The notes: a model not told the origin generated them from the letters alone. A stretch of 21,208 nucleotides of DNA from Actinomycetes bacterium (GCA_021785095.1 JAJYGM010000500.1:1-21208); one strand, 5' to 3'; numbered from the stretch's first letter, positions 7,103 to 14,925 are shown. A program made the numbers and translations.

Positions 7103-8248
7103 TCAGGCGGCGAGGATTCGCCCGCAGGGCTCCGGGTCGTACCCCTCGAGAGCGCCCAGCTGTGCCGGGAGCTCGCGGCCGGCGAGCACGTCCAACAGCG
7201 CCCGGACCTCGACGCTGCCCACGAGCGAACGGGGGATGTGCAGCTCTGACAGCTCCTCCTGCCACGGGATGAACTCGAGACCGTAGGACAAGGCGGCCGG
7301 CTCGGAGATGATGGAGGCGTCGGCGAGCCCGGCGGCTATGGCCGACGCCGCGAGGAGGTGGCCGTTCACGACGCTCGCGTAGCCGTTGACGTGTGCGGGC
7401 TCGAGCTTCAGCCGGCTGAGCTCGATGTCGAGCAGGCGCCTGGACTCGGCGCCGAGCTCCCGGTTGGCGATGCGGAGGCCAAGGCGCACGACGTCGCCGA
7501 TGTCGCGGATCTTCCCGCGGTGCCGGGGGTGGAAGGCGAGGCCCTCACGCCAGCCGGCGAACCCGACGACTTCGATCCCGGGACGTGACCGGGTACGGGC
7601 TTCGGCGCCGCGATGGATGGCGGCGGCGTGGATGGCGCCAGCTTCGAGGAGCTCCATCGCGTTGGCGTTGCAGGTCGCCCACCACGCCAGGCTCACCGGC
7701 GGGTCGTGCCGCTGGAGCGGACCGAGCAGCAGCGCGAGCGCCGGGTCGCACCCGGCAACCGTCAGCGTCGCGGTCGGGGCCGCGATCCGGCGAGCCTCGA
7801 TGTCACGTGACCGTGCCGAGCGTGGCCGGGGACCCGAACCGTCGGCGCCGTCCACAGCGATCGGACCCGACGCCAGCGCGGGCGCGAAGCCGGGCACCAT
7901 CGTGTGATCGCCCGTCAGCGGGAACGCCACGAGATCTCCGGCAACCTCGGCCAGGATCAGCCGGCCCTCGCCGCTCTCGGATCCAGGGGGGTCGGCCGCC
8001 ACGGCGAGGCGACTCCGGATGGGCGGAGCGTCCGCGGCTGATCCGAAGAGCTCCTCGACGGTCGAGTCGAGCGCAGTCGCGAGCGACAGCGCCACATCGA
8101 GTGATGGAGACCATCGTCCCGACTCGATGCCCGAGATGGCCTGCCGGGTGACACCGGCGGTGCGGGCGAGATCTCCCTGAGACAGCCCGCGGGCGAGTCG
8201 CGTCAGCCTCAGGCGGTCGTCTGATTGCCGCTTCGCGTCATTAGCCAC
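7103..8248 (-). CDS. XRE-type HTH regulator fused to periplasmic-binding-like sensor domain
   Basis: This 381-residue protein is a probable one-component molybdate/tungstate-responsive transcription factor. Residues ~12-68 form an XRE/Cro helix-turn-helix (LARGLSQGDLARTAGVTRQAISGIESGRWSPSLDVAL). Residues ~160-360 resemble the PBP-like domain found in ModE-like and MopR-like fusions: VAGCDPALALL, NANAMELLEAGAIHAAAIH, GAESRRLLD, and AIAAGLADASIISEPAALSYGLEFIPW. The linker at ~80-155 has no clear motif. GTG 8248 has AGGGAGG 5 bases upstream. The gene begins 30 bases after the transporter ATPase stop, so it is probably the last gene of the wtpABC-like operon. That position suggests autoregulation of uptake by intracellular oxyanion. 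The ligand is inferred from context; sulfate or another oxyanion is not excluded. Confidence 0.82.
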   Translation of the reverse strand: MANDAKRQSDDRLRLTRLARGLSQGDLARTAGVTRQAISGIESGRWSPSLDVALSLATALDSTVEELFGSAADAPPIRSRLAVAADPPGSESGEGRLILAEVAGDLVAFPLTGDHTMVPGFAPALASGPIAVDGADGSGPRPRSARSRDIEARRIAAPTATLTVAGCDPALALLLGPLQRHDPPVSLAWWATCNANAMELLEAGAIHAAAIHRGAEARTRSRPGIEVVGFAGWREGLAFHPRHRGKIRDIGDVVRLGLRIANRELGAESRRLLDIELSRLKLEPAHVNGYASVVNGHLLAASAIAAGLADASIISEPAALSYGLEFIPWQEELSELHIPRSLVGSVEVRALLDVLAGRELPAQLGALEGYDPEPCGRILAA

Positions 8249-8278
8249 GAAAGCCTCCCTGCATTGGTGGAGCGTTGC

Positions 8279-9430
8279 CTAGGTCACGACCACCAGCGGC
8301 GTCGGTGCAGTCGCAAGTATTTCCTTACCCACAGTTACAGGTGAGGTCAACAGAAGCGGCAATTCGCAGGTCAGCGCTGTGACCCACTCACCACTGAGAG
8401 TGGTGCCCACTGGAGTGTCGGCCGGGACGAGCACGCTCTGGAGGAACTTCGCCCCAGCAGGCCGGCATGACGCGACGCGCCCGCGAACAGTCAGCGCGGA
8501 GTCGGGCGAGGCGACGTCGCACGGTTGGAGAGATGTTGCGTCCAGCGCCAGCTCCACCTGCCCGGTGCTCGAGCTTGCCGGCCGCAGCCGGAGGAAGGAG
8601 CGGTAGCCGACGAGCTCGGCGACGCGGCGAATCCGTGGAGCCGCCACGAGCTCGTGCGGGTCCCCGACAGCGAGCACTGATCCTGCGTCCATGACGGCGA
8701 TCCTGTTGCCGAACGCCTGTGCCTCGTGCAGGTCGTGGGTCACGAGGACGGCGATGGCTCCCTCCTCCTCGCATCGCTCCGAGATGAGCTCGTAGCAGTC
8801 AGCGCGGGTGGCGGCGTCGAGCGCCGAGACCGGTTCGTCGAGCAGCAGCACGGAGAAACGCCGCGCGAGCGCCCTCGCCAACGCCACCCTCTGGGCCTGT
8901 CCACCCGACAGCTCGGCCGGGCGGGCGGACCGGTGGCGGGCGAGACCGAGCCTGCCGATGAGCAGCGCACCGAGTTGCTCGTCAGAGCGCCCGTACGAGA
9001 CGTTCGCAGCGACGTCGAGATGGGGGAAGAGCGCCGGCGGCTGGCGCACTACGGAGACGTGGTCGACCGCCGCAGCGGGCGGCGCCGTCCCGGCGAGGGT
9101 GCTGCGCAGACGGCGGCGGGCCGCCCCCGAGAGCGCGGCGGGCCGCGACAGCACGAGGTCACCGAGCCGGACGGCGCCGGCCGCCGGTTCGACGAGACCG
9201 GCCGCCGCGTCGACGATCGTGGTCTTGCCAGCTCCCGATGGACCGAAGAGCGCGAGGCGCTCGCCCGGTTCGATGCGGAGGTCGACGGCGACGTTGAACC
9301 CGCGGCGGGGGACCGTGACCGCGATCTCGAGAGCCGGTGCCCCACGGCCGCTCGTCGCCCGGCCGAGGCCGGACTCGAGGCGGGGACCGAGCCCGGGCTC
9401 GGCGCCGAGTCCGGTTGCGAGCCGCGTCAC
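8279..9430 (-). CDS. wtpC: Molybdate/tungstate ABC transporter ATP-binding protein
   Basis: This 383-residue cytoplasmic ATPase powers the import complex. Walker A is GPSGAGKTT at residues 63-71, the signature is LSGGQAQRVALARAL, Walker B is VLLLDEPVSALDA, and the H-loop is VTHD. The C-terminal ~100 residues look like a degraded TOBE/MOP-type accessory region (VRGRVASCRPAG..., EWVTALTCELP), which in ModC-type proteins can bind oxyanion. GTG 9430 overlaps the permease stop by four bases (GTGA) and has AGGAG 5 bases upstream, which fixes the start; the frame is open far upstream but that is permease shadow. The first ~30 residues (LGAEPGLGPRLESGLGR) are an unusual Gly-rich leader before the nucleotide-binding domain. 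The symbol follows the WtpA-type binding protein; modC is an equally fair label. Confidence 0.85.
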   Translation of the reverse strand: MTRLATGLGAEPGLGPRLESGLGRATSGRGAPALEIAVTVPRRGFNVAVDLRIEPGERLALFGPSGAGKTTIVDAAAGLVEPAAGAVRLGDLVLSRPAALSGAARRRLRSTLAGTAPPAAAVDHVSVVRQPPALFPHLDVAANVSYGRSDEQLGALLIGRLGLARHRSARPAELSGGQAQRVALARALARRFSVLLLDEPVSALDAATRADCYELISERCEEEGAIAVLVTHDLHEAQAFGNRIAVMDAGSVLAVGDPHELVAAPRIRRVAELVGYRSFLRLRPASSSTGQVELALDATSLQPCDVASPDSALTVRGRVASCRPAGAKFLQSVLVPADTPVGTTLSGEWVTALTCELPLLLTSPVTVGKEILATAPTPLVVVT

Positions 9431-10314
9431 GCCGTCTCCTGCTGTTCGCGGGACCGCAGCCCTGCCAGCCCGCCGACAAGCTCTTCGGACAGGAGCGATA
9501 CGTCGTGCCGTCCCTCGACGTCCCGGGCCCTCGAGCTCCAGAGCAACGTGACGATGGGGAGCGGGAGAACCGCGATGACGAGCAGGAGGGCGTAGGGGAG
9601 CGCGCCGTCGAGCCCGAATGCCTGGAGCCCTGTGTCGATGGCCATCGGCAGGCCGGGCGGGTTGTAGGCGATGATGACCACCGCGCCGAAGGCGCCCATC
9701 GCCCTGGCCCATGCCATCGAGAGTCCAGCGGCGAGACCCGGAGCGGCGAGGGGCAGCGTCACCCGCCGGAAGGCTGCGAGCGGCGTGTCCCCGAGCAGCA
9801 GCGACTCCTCCTCGAGGCGCGTCTCGACGGTCGAGAAGGCGGCATGAGCGGCGAGGACGTAGTACGGGGCCGCCTCGTAGAACTCGGCGACGACGAGGGC
9901 ATAGAACGTGTTGATCCCGAAGATGTTCGGGTTGATGCGGTCGATCGGTCCTCCTATCGGAGACGCGGGTCCGATGAGGAAGATGAGTAGCAGCCCGATC
10001 ACGAGCGGCGGCATGGCGAGCGGGATGACGAGGCCGGCCTCGACGAGCCGTGGGAACGGGAGGCGTCCACGGGCGAGCAGGTAGGCGAGCGGGGTGCCGA
10101 GCGCGACCATGAGCACGAGCGCGATGGCGCTGGCGACGAGCGATCGCCACAGCGGCCCGTAGCCGGGACTTCCTGTCTGTGTGAGCGTGTGGGCGATCCC
10201 GTGCCCGGAGATGTGCGCCAGGAGCTCCGCGAGCGGTGCGAGCAGCAGGACCCAGCAGATGGCGGTGCCCGCGAGCGCGGCGGCGGTGCCTGCCCGGCGG
10301 ATCGCCACAGTCAC
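9427..10314 (-). CDS. wtpB: Molybdate/tungstate ABC transporter permease
   Basis: This is the inner-membrane permease, 295 residues. Hydrophobic segments are consistent with about six helices, starting with AAALAGTAICWVLLLAPLAELL. The cytoplasmic coupling (EAA-like) loop is EEESLLLGDTPLAAFRRVTLPLAAPG. The following SMAWARAMGAFGAVVIIAYNP matches the WtpB/ModB block I know as SWARGxxEFGAVVIxAYxP. GTG 10314 overlaps the wtpA stop as GTGA; GTG 10308 is a close alternative with GGGAG at better spacing (7 bases). It is translationally coupled on both sides. The frame is open upstream to 10485, but that stretch lies within wtpA and reads as shadow. Sulfate permeases of the CysT/CysW type are the other relatives. 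Confidence 0.86.
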   Translation of the reverse strand: MTVAIRRAGTAAALAGTAICWVLLLAPLAELLAHISGHGIAHTLTQTGSPGYGPLWRSLVASAIALVLMVALGTPLAYLLARGRLPFPRLVEAGLVIPLAMPPLVIGLLLIFLIGPASPIGGPIDRINPNIFGINTFYALVVAEFYEAAPYYVLAAHAAFSTVETRLEEESLLLGDTPLAAFRRVTLPLAAPGLAAGLSMAWARAMGAFGAVVIIAYNPPGLPMAIDTGLQAFGLDGALPYALLLVIAVLPLPIVTLLWSSRARDVEGRHDVSLLSEELVGGLAGLRSREQQETA

Positions 10315-11402
10315 GCTCCCGAGACCGTTCCTCCGAGGCGGTGGAATGCCGAGAGGACGGGCGGCGGCATTGCGGCCGAGGCCGAGGCTACGCCCGGCGC
10401 GAGTTGCAGCACCGGCTTCTCGAGCTGGTAGCCGGCGGACCGGAGCAGCGCCTGGCCCTTCGTCGACAGCATGAAGGCAAGCCACGCTGCATCGGCGCTC
10501 GCGTCGGCGCTCGAGCGCGCCTGGCCGCTCGGTGGCAGTACGTAGGTCTCGGTGAGCGTGATGAGGCCGCCCGTGAACGGCCCGGTGGAGAGATCGAGCC
10601 GCATCGTGGCGTAGAGGCTCGCGTCGGATGGCGAGGCGAAGTCGAGGCTGGGCGGCAAGGTGATGTAGCGGAGGTGGAACTGGCGCGCCTCTGTCACGAA
10701 GTCGCTCCCTGCGTCGACCGAGCCCGACGCGATGTCCGCCGCGATGGCGTCCTCGTCGACGATCTGGCTCGACGAGCCGATCGGGTTGGAGGCCGACGTC
10801 CCGAGGATCCTGTCGGCCGTGCCCGCCGGCAGGTGCAGCTCACGTTGCGCGAGACGCACCATGAGGATGAAGAAGGCGCCCTGCGGGTCGGCCGTGGGAT
10901 CAGTCCTCGCGAGGCGGAACCCTGGCTTCTCCATGAGTGTGAAGAGGTCCTTCAGCGGGCGCTGGCCCGACCGGATGGCGTCGAGCTGCGAGGCGTACTC
11001 GCTCTTCGCCGAGTAGGCGACGACGAGGGGATCGGTCGCGAACGCGAGGACGTAATGAGAATGCGCCGGCCACAACGACGTGATCGCCTTCTCGCCTATG
11101 GACACGAAGACGCCGGGGCTGAGCTCGCCGTCGAGGATGCCCTGGGCGATGAGCGAGGAACCCGCACCCTTGCCTACGACCTGGTCGCCCGTCGCCTTCT
11201 GGAAGGCGGGGACGAGGCTCGTCTGCATGAGGCCGGTGAGCGATCCGGCGTAGTCGACGGTCGCCGTTCCGTGGGCCTCCGCCGTCGGACTGCCACCCCG
11301 CCGGTCGGTGGTGCCTGCACTGCCCCCGGAAGAGCTGCAAGCCGCCGTCACGAGGCAGGCAGCTGCCAGAACGACTCCTGCCGCAACACGATGACGGACC
11401 AT
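10311..11402 (-). CDS. wtpA: WtpA/ModA-like molybdate/tungstate-binding lipoprotein
   Basis: This 363-residue extracytoplasmic binding protein delivers oxyanion to the wtpBC transporter. The signal peptide MVRHRVAAGVVLAAACLVTAAC ends at Cys22, a likely lipidation site. Mature-domain landmarks are VDYAGSLTGLMQTSLVPAF, GKGAGSSLIAQGI, PGVFVSIGEKAI, and RTDPTADPQGAFFILMVRLA. The latter corresponds to the WtpA RTDPxxDPCGYR block. It is followed by GSVDAGSDFVTEARQFHLRYITLPPSL, matching WtpA GxIDYAFEYKSVA...LxYIxLP. The lobe order and the ITLPPSLDFASPS segment favour WtpA over ModA. Where WtpA usually has Glu in AFEY, this protein has Asp in GSDF, in a segment that contacts the metal in archaeal WtpA (recalled, not checked). 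ATG 11402 has no Shine-Dalgarno; a -10-like box lies 5 bases upstream. It is the first gene of the operon. Confidence 0.85.
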   Translation of the reverse strand: MVRHRVAAGVVLAAACLVTAACSSSGGSAGTTDRRGGSPTAEAHGTATVDYAGSLTGLMQTSLVPAFQKATGDQVVGKGAGSSLIAQGILDGELSPGVFVSIGEKAITSLWPAHSHYVLAFATDPLVVAYSAKSEYASQLDAIRSGQRPLKDLFTLMEKPGFRLARTDPTADPQGAFFILMVRLAQRELHLPAGTADRILGTSASNPIGSSSQIVDEDAIAADIASGSVDAGSDFVTEARQFHLRYITLPPSLDFASPSDASLYATMRLDLSTGPFTGGLITLTETYVLPPSGQARSSADASADAAWLAFMLSTKGQALLRSAGYQLEKPVLQLAPGVASASAAMPPPVLSAFHRLGGTVSGA

Positions 11403-11407
11403 GGGAC

Positions 11408-11438
11408 ATGTTAGCGCCGGTGCAAGGAGTGCTGTCGA
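11408..11438 (-). promoter_or_regulatory. Candidate leaderless promoter of the wtpABC-regulator operon
   Basis: Read on the minus strand, TAACAT (11413-11408) ends 5 bases before ATG 11402. TCGACA (11438-11433) lies 19 bases further upstream and matches TTGACA at 5 of 6 positions. This is the likely target of the operon's own HTH regulator, although I see no clear palindrome at it. Confidence 0.45.
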
Positions 11439-11539
11439 ACTGCAAGTCGGCCTTTCCAGCGGCGCGGTCACTACGGTCGCGACCATGTACTCGGACTCGA
11501 CCCGGACGACGACAGTCGAAAGGAGCGGGTAGAGCACTG

Positions 11540-12352
11540 ATGCCGTCGCTCCCGTCCCTCCGGGTCGAAGGCCGCTACTTCGCCGACGGCTGCAGTGCCG
11601 TCGCCGGCATGGACGAGGTCGGCAGGGGCGCCTGGGCCGGCCCCGTCTCGATCGGGATCGCGGTCGTGACGCCCGGTTGCGGGCGCAGGATCCCGAAGGG
11701 CGTGCGCGATTCCAAGCAGCTGCTGTGGGCCGAACGCGAGAAGCTGTTCGTGCCCCTCGGTCGCTCCCTCGCGTCCTGGGCCGTCGGCCACGCCTCGAAC
11801 GAGGAGTGCGACGCGCTCGGCATGACGGTCGCTCAGCGCCTGGCGGCCAAGCGTGCCCTCGAGCAGCTCGATGTGAGGCCCGATGTGGTGTTGCTCGACG
11901 GACGTTTCGACTTCCTGGCCGACAAGGTGGCAGGCGTCTCCGACTTCCCGCCGGTGCGCCTCATCGTGAGGGGCGACACGTCGGCGAAATCGATCTCGGC
12001 CGCTTCGGTGCTCGCCAAGGTCACCCGGGATCGCCTGATGGCCGAGGAGTCCGAGCACTACCCGTGGTACGGCTTCGAGTCGAACCGGGGCTATCCCGCA
12101 CCGCTCCACAAGATGGCGCTCGCCTCGTGGGGCTGCACCCCTCTGCATCGCAAGACCTGGGCCTTCGTGGCCGGCCTGCAGTACCGCCCGGCCGGTTGGG
12201 AGGAGCTACTGCTTCGGCGAGGGCTCCTTCGGGAGCCCGAGGACGCGCTCGGCGACGATGTTGCGCATGATCTCGTCGGTGCCACCGGCGATCCGCATGC
12301 CGGGGACGCCGAGGAGGTATCTGGACCACGCGTAGGTGCCCCACTCGCCTGA
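11540..12352 (+). CDS. rnhB: Ribonuclease HII with C-terminal extension
   Basis: This endonuclease removes RNA from RNA-DNA hybrids and excises misincorporated ribonucleotides; it is cytosolic. The diagnostic GMDEVGRGAWAGPV at residues 23-36 gives catalytic Asp25 and Glu26. VLLDGRFDF gives Asp120, and GDTSAKSISAASVLAKVTRDR gives the fourth acid, probably Asp146. The family end NRGYPAPLHKMALASWG...PLHRKTW is near residue 210, yet the frame continues to residue 270. The extra ~50 residues are encoded antisense to the end of the acyl-CoA dehydrogenase gene and look like shadow sequence. ATG 11540 is preferred: the protein begins shortly before the catalytic block, and AGGAG lies 14 bases upstream, which is long. 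The gene is divergent from wtpA, with 137 bases between the start codons. Confidence 0.88.
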   Translation: MPSLPSLRVEGRYFADGCSAVAGMDEVGRGAWAGPVSIGIAVVTPGCGRRIPKGVRDSKQLLWAEREKLFVPLGRSLASWAVGHASNEECDALGMTVAQRLAAKRALEQLDVRPDVVLLDGRFDFLADKVAGVSDFPPVRLIVRGDTSAKSISAASVLAKVTRDRLMAEESEHYPWYGFESNRGYPAPLHKMALASWGCTPLHRKTWAFVAGLQYRPAGWEELLLRRGLLREPEDALGDDVAHDLVGATGDPHAGDAEEVSGPRVGAPLA

Positions 12353-13432
12353 GTCGGCGATGATGCGCGGCCCGAGCACCTTGGCGGCGAGCTCGGCCGT
12401 TCGCCGCATGTTCTGCGTGAGCGACAGCTTCGCGGTCGAGAGTTCGGGCCCGGGCAGCTGGCCGGCACGGATCTTCGAGAGTGCCCGCTCGGTGTTCCAG
12501 CGCGCCACCTGCATGTTGATCCAGAGGTCGGCGTACTCCTGGCGGATAAGCGGGTCGCTCGTCGCCCCGAGGTGGCGCATGAGGTCGAGCAGGCGGGCCG
12601 TCGTCCCACCGCCGCCGGCGCCGCCGCCTCCGATCGCGGCACGCTCGTTCATGAGCGTCGTCAGCGCCACGGTCCAGCCGCCGTTCACGTCACCGAGCAG
12701 GTGGTCGGCCGGGACGCGCACGTCCGTGAAGAACACCTCGTTGAACGAGGCTCCTCCCGTCATCTGGCGGAGCGGCCGAACCTCGACGCCGGGCGCCTTC
12801 ATGTCGACGACGAAACCCGACAACCCCTTGTGCTTGGGGGCATCCGGGTCCGTGCGGCAGATGATCTCGCCGATGTCGGAGTACTGGGCGCCGGAGGTCC
12901 ACACCTTCTGGCCGTTCACGATCCACTCGTCGCCGTCCTCAACGGCACGGGTCTGGAGCGAGGCGAGATCCGACCCGGCGCCCGGCTCGGAGAAGAGCTG
13001 GCAGGCGATGATGTCGCCGCGCCAGAGCGGCTTCAGGTAGGCGTGCTTCACCGGCTCGGTCCCGTGGGCGAGGATCGTCGGCGCGATCATCCCGAGGCCG
13101 ATCATGCGAGGCGCCTGGGTCGGCGTGGCGAACTTCGCCTCCTCGCTCGAGTAGATCCGCTGGTACGAACCGGACAGCCCGCGCCCGCCGTATTCCACGG
13201 GGCCCGTGATCCAACCGAAGCCGGCGTCGAAGACCTTCGCCGCCCACCGCTTCGCCTCGGCGACCTCTCGGGCGTCCTGTTCCGGCGTGCGCTCGGCAAG
13301 GACGGAGACCTCGTCTGAGCCCTCGCCGAAGACGAGCTTCTCGGGCGGCCTCGGTTCCGCGTTCGCTTCCAGGAAGGCCAGGGCCTCAGCGCGGAAGTCC
13401 TCTTCGCTGATCTGAGCGGCGGTGTCGGCCAT
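12206..13432 (-). CDS. Acyl-CoA dehydrogenase family protein
   Basis: This FAD-dependent enzyme of acyl-CoA oxidation has 408 residues, the usual length for the family. It has an N-terminal helical domain, then the FAD/acyl-contact block CQLFSEPGAGSDLASLQTRA, then WIVNGQKVWTSGA. Next come the beta-domain segment GLSGFVVDMKAPGVEVRPLRQMTGGASFNEVFFTDVRVP and the C-terminal helical domain. The end reads GMRIAGGTDEIMRNIVAERVLGLP. In medium-chain enzymes the catalytic Glu sits in YEGT at this point; here it is Gly383, so the base must lie elsewhere or a partner subunit supplies it. ATG 13432 has no Shine-Dalgarno but has a TACGCT box 6 bases upstream. The last 147 bases overlap the RNase HII frame on the other strand. 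It is 44 bases downstream of the decarboxylase gene. The acyl substrate is unknown; steroid or branched-chain catabolism is possible. Confidence 0.87.
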   Translation of the reverse strand: MADTAAQISEEDFRAEALAFLEANAEPRPPEKLVFGEGSDEVSVLAERTPEQDAREVAEAKRWAAKVFDAGFGWITGPVEYGGRGLSGSYQRIYSSEEAKFATPTQAPRMIGLGMIAPTILAHGTEPVKHAYLKPLWRGDIIACQLFSEPGAGSDLASLQTRAVEDGDEWIVNGQKVWTSGAQYSDIGEIICRTDPDAPKHKGLSGFVVDMKAPGVEVRPLRQMTGGASFNEVFFTDVRVPADHLLGDVNGGWTVALTTLMNERAAIGGGGAGGGGTTARLLDLMRHLGATSDPLIRQEYADLWINMQVARWNTERALSKIRAGQLPGPELSTAKLSLTQNMRRTAELAAKVLGPRIIADSGEWGTYAWSRYLLGVPGMRIAGGTDEIMRNIVAERVLGLPKEPSPKQ

Positions 13433-13438
13433 GGGCTG

Positions 13439-13444
13439 AGCGTA
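13439..13444 (-). promoter_or_regulatory. Candidate -10 box, leaderless acyl-CoA dehydrogenase mRNA
   Basis: On the minus strand TACGCT ends 6 bases before ATG 13432. It lies in the 44-base gap after the decarboxylase stop and allows separate transcription of the dehydrogenase gene. No clear -35 is visible. Confidence 0.42.
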
Positions 13445-13476
13445 CTCGGCACCGCTGCCGGACTTCCCCGGCGCCT

Positions 13477-14913
13477 TCAGCTGGTCGAGCCGGTTGCTGT
13501 CTCGCCGGCTGTCGTCTTCATGAGCTCCCAGAGGGCTTCGACGTCGGCCCACTCTGTCGCCTCGGCACCGATCGAGACCCGCACCATCCAGTGGCCGTCG
13601 AGGATGGCAGGCGTGAGGTGTGCGAGGCCGGACCGGTTTATTGCCTCGCACCACGACAGCGTGTGCGCGTCCAGGTCGTCGCCTGCCAGACCGAGCGGCA
13701 CGTGGCGAGTGCAGACCGTCTGCAGCTGCACCGGTGCGAGCACCTGCCAGTCCGCCTCGGCTTTTACGAGAGCTGCCAGCCGGGCGGCGTTCTCGAGGTC
13801 GCGGCGCAAGCGGGCTCGGATCGCCTCCGGTCCGTCGAGGCGCAGCTGGAACCACAGCTTGAGGGCCCGAAAGCGCCGCCCGAGTGGCAGGCCCCAGTCT
13901 CGGAACTGCACCACTGACCCATCGACTGACGAGCGGAGGTAGCTCGGGTCGGTCGCGAGGACCCTCACCAGCTCGGGCGGGTCCTTCACATAGAAGAGAG
14001 AGGTCTCGAGCACCGATCCCATCCACTTGTGCGGGTTCCAGCAGAGCGAGTCGGCTTCCTCGATGCCGTCGAAGAGGTGGCGATGCTCGGCGAGCAACAT
14101 GGCAGATCCCGCCATGGCGGCATCCACGTGGACGAACGCTCCGTGAGCGCGCGCCACCTCGTTGACGGCTCGCAGCGGATCGAAGCCCGCCGTCCCCGTC
14201 GTCCCCGCCGTCGCCACCACGACCGCCGGTCTCCGGCCGGAGCGCTCGTCGGCGGACATGAGCGAGTCCAGCTCGTGCGGCTCCATCGCCCGGTCGGGCG
14301 CCGGAGCCGGGACGTACCGCAGGTTGTCTGCGCCGTACCCGGCGAGGAGCGCCGCCTTCGTCACCGACGAGTGCGCCTGCTCGGAGCAGTAGGCGACGAG
14401 CGGTGCCCGCTCGGCCTGAAGGCCGCCGCGGCGTTGCGAGCCGTCGCTCGCTCGCTCCCGCGCCACGAGCAGTGCGACGAGGCACGCCGTCGAGGCGCCG
14501 TCGGTGATCGTGCCGTGCCAGGCCTCGGACAATCCGGTCAGCCGGCGCAGCCAGTCACACACCACTTGCTCGACCTCGGTCAGGGCCGGCGCAGACTGCC
14601 AGGTGATGCCGAGGGCACCGATGCCCGACGCCGCGATGTCGCCGAGGACGGACGAGAGCGAAGCGTTCGACGGGAACCAGGCGAAGTTGCGGGGGTGCTG
14701 AGCGCGTGTGAGCCCCGGCACAACGACCGAGTCGAGGTCGTCGAGCAGTGCTCGGACGGGTTCCGATGCCTCGGGCGGCAGCTCCGGCAGCGCGGAGCGT
14801 ACGTCGCTTGGCTGGACCGAGGAGCGCACGGGAAGCGACCCGACTCGCAGCCGGTAGTCCGCGATCCAGTCGATCAGCTCGTGACCTGCAGCTCGAAACT
14901 CCTCGGGGTTCAT
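13477..14913 (-). CDS. Pyridoxal-phosphate-dependent amino-acid decarboxylase (aromatic/group II type)
   Basis: This 478-residue cytosolic enzyme removes CO2 from an amino acid, giving an amine. It is close in length to aromatic-L-amino-acid decarboxylase (~480). Family marks: HPRNFAWFPSNAS at residues 73-85, the Glu in TEVEQVVCDW, EQAHSSVTKAALLAG with His181 (the ring-stacking histidine), HVDAAMAG with Asp264 (pairs with the pyridine nitrogen), and NPHKWM with Lys296 (forms the Schiff base). The spacing parallels mammalian AADC His192/Asp271/Lys303. The start ATG 14913 follows from the typical MNPEEFRAAGHELIDWIADY opening. A run of six G directly precedes it, with GACAAT before that. It is divergent from glutamate dehydrogenase (93 bases apart). 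The substrate could be tryptophan, tyrosine, DOPA or phenylalanine; the sequence does not decide. Confidence 0.88.
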   Translation of the reverse strand: MNPEEFRAAGHELIDWIADYRLRVGSLPVRSSVQPSDVRSALPELPPEASEPVRALLDDLDSVVVPGLTRAQHPRNFAWFPSNASLSSVLGDIAASGIGALGITWQSAPALTEVEQVVCDWLRRLTGLSEAWHGTITDGASTACLVALLVARERASDGSQRRGGLQAERAPLVAYCSEQAHSSVTKAALLAGYGADNLRYVPAPAPDRAMEPHELDSLMSADERSGRRPAVVVATAGTTGTAGFDPLRAVNEVARAHGAFVHVDAAMAGSAMLLAEHRHLFDGIEEADSLCWNPHKWMGSVLETSLFYVKDPPELVRVLATDPSYLRSSVDGSVVQFRDWGLPLGRRFRALKLWFQLRLDGPEAIRARLRRDLENAARLAALVKAEADWQVLAPVQLQTVCTRHVPLGLAGDDLDAHTLSWCEAINRSGLAHLTPAILDGHWMVRVSIGAEATEWADVEALWELMKTTAGETATGSTS

Positions 14914-14919
14914 CCCCCC

Positions 14920-14925
14920 ATTGTC
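14920..14925 (-). promoter_or_regulatory. Weak candidate -10 box of the decarboxylase gene
   Basis: On the minus strand GACAAT lies 6 bases before ATG 14913, separated by six G residues. It departs from TANNNT at the first base, so it is the weakest of this set. The G-run is too close to the ATG to be a good Shine-Dalgarno. Confidence 0.25.

Noticed and set aside
3453..7286. Long + strand frames overlapping the MFS and repeat-protein genes (3453-4925, 5670-7286)
   Set aside because: They are Arg-rich shadow translations in another frame of clearly recognisable proteins, with no domain of their own.
9431..10150. Upstream extension of the transporter ATPase frame, suggesting a permease-ATPase fusion
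   Set aside because: The added sequence is Arg-rich shadow of the permease gene; AGGAG plus the GTGA overlap fix the start at 9430.
13433..14485. Extension of the acyl-CoA dehydrogenase frame far upstream (open to 14485)
   Set aside because: The extra ~350 codons are an out-of-frame shadow of the decarboxylase; family sequence begins at MADTAAQISEEDF at 13432.
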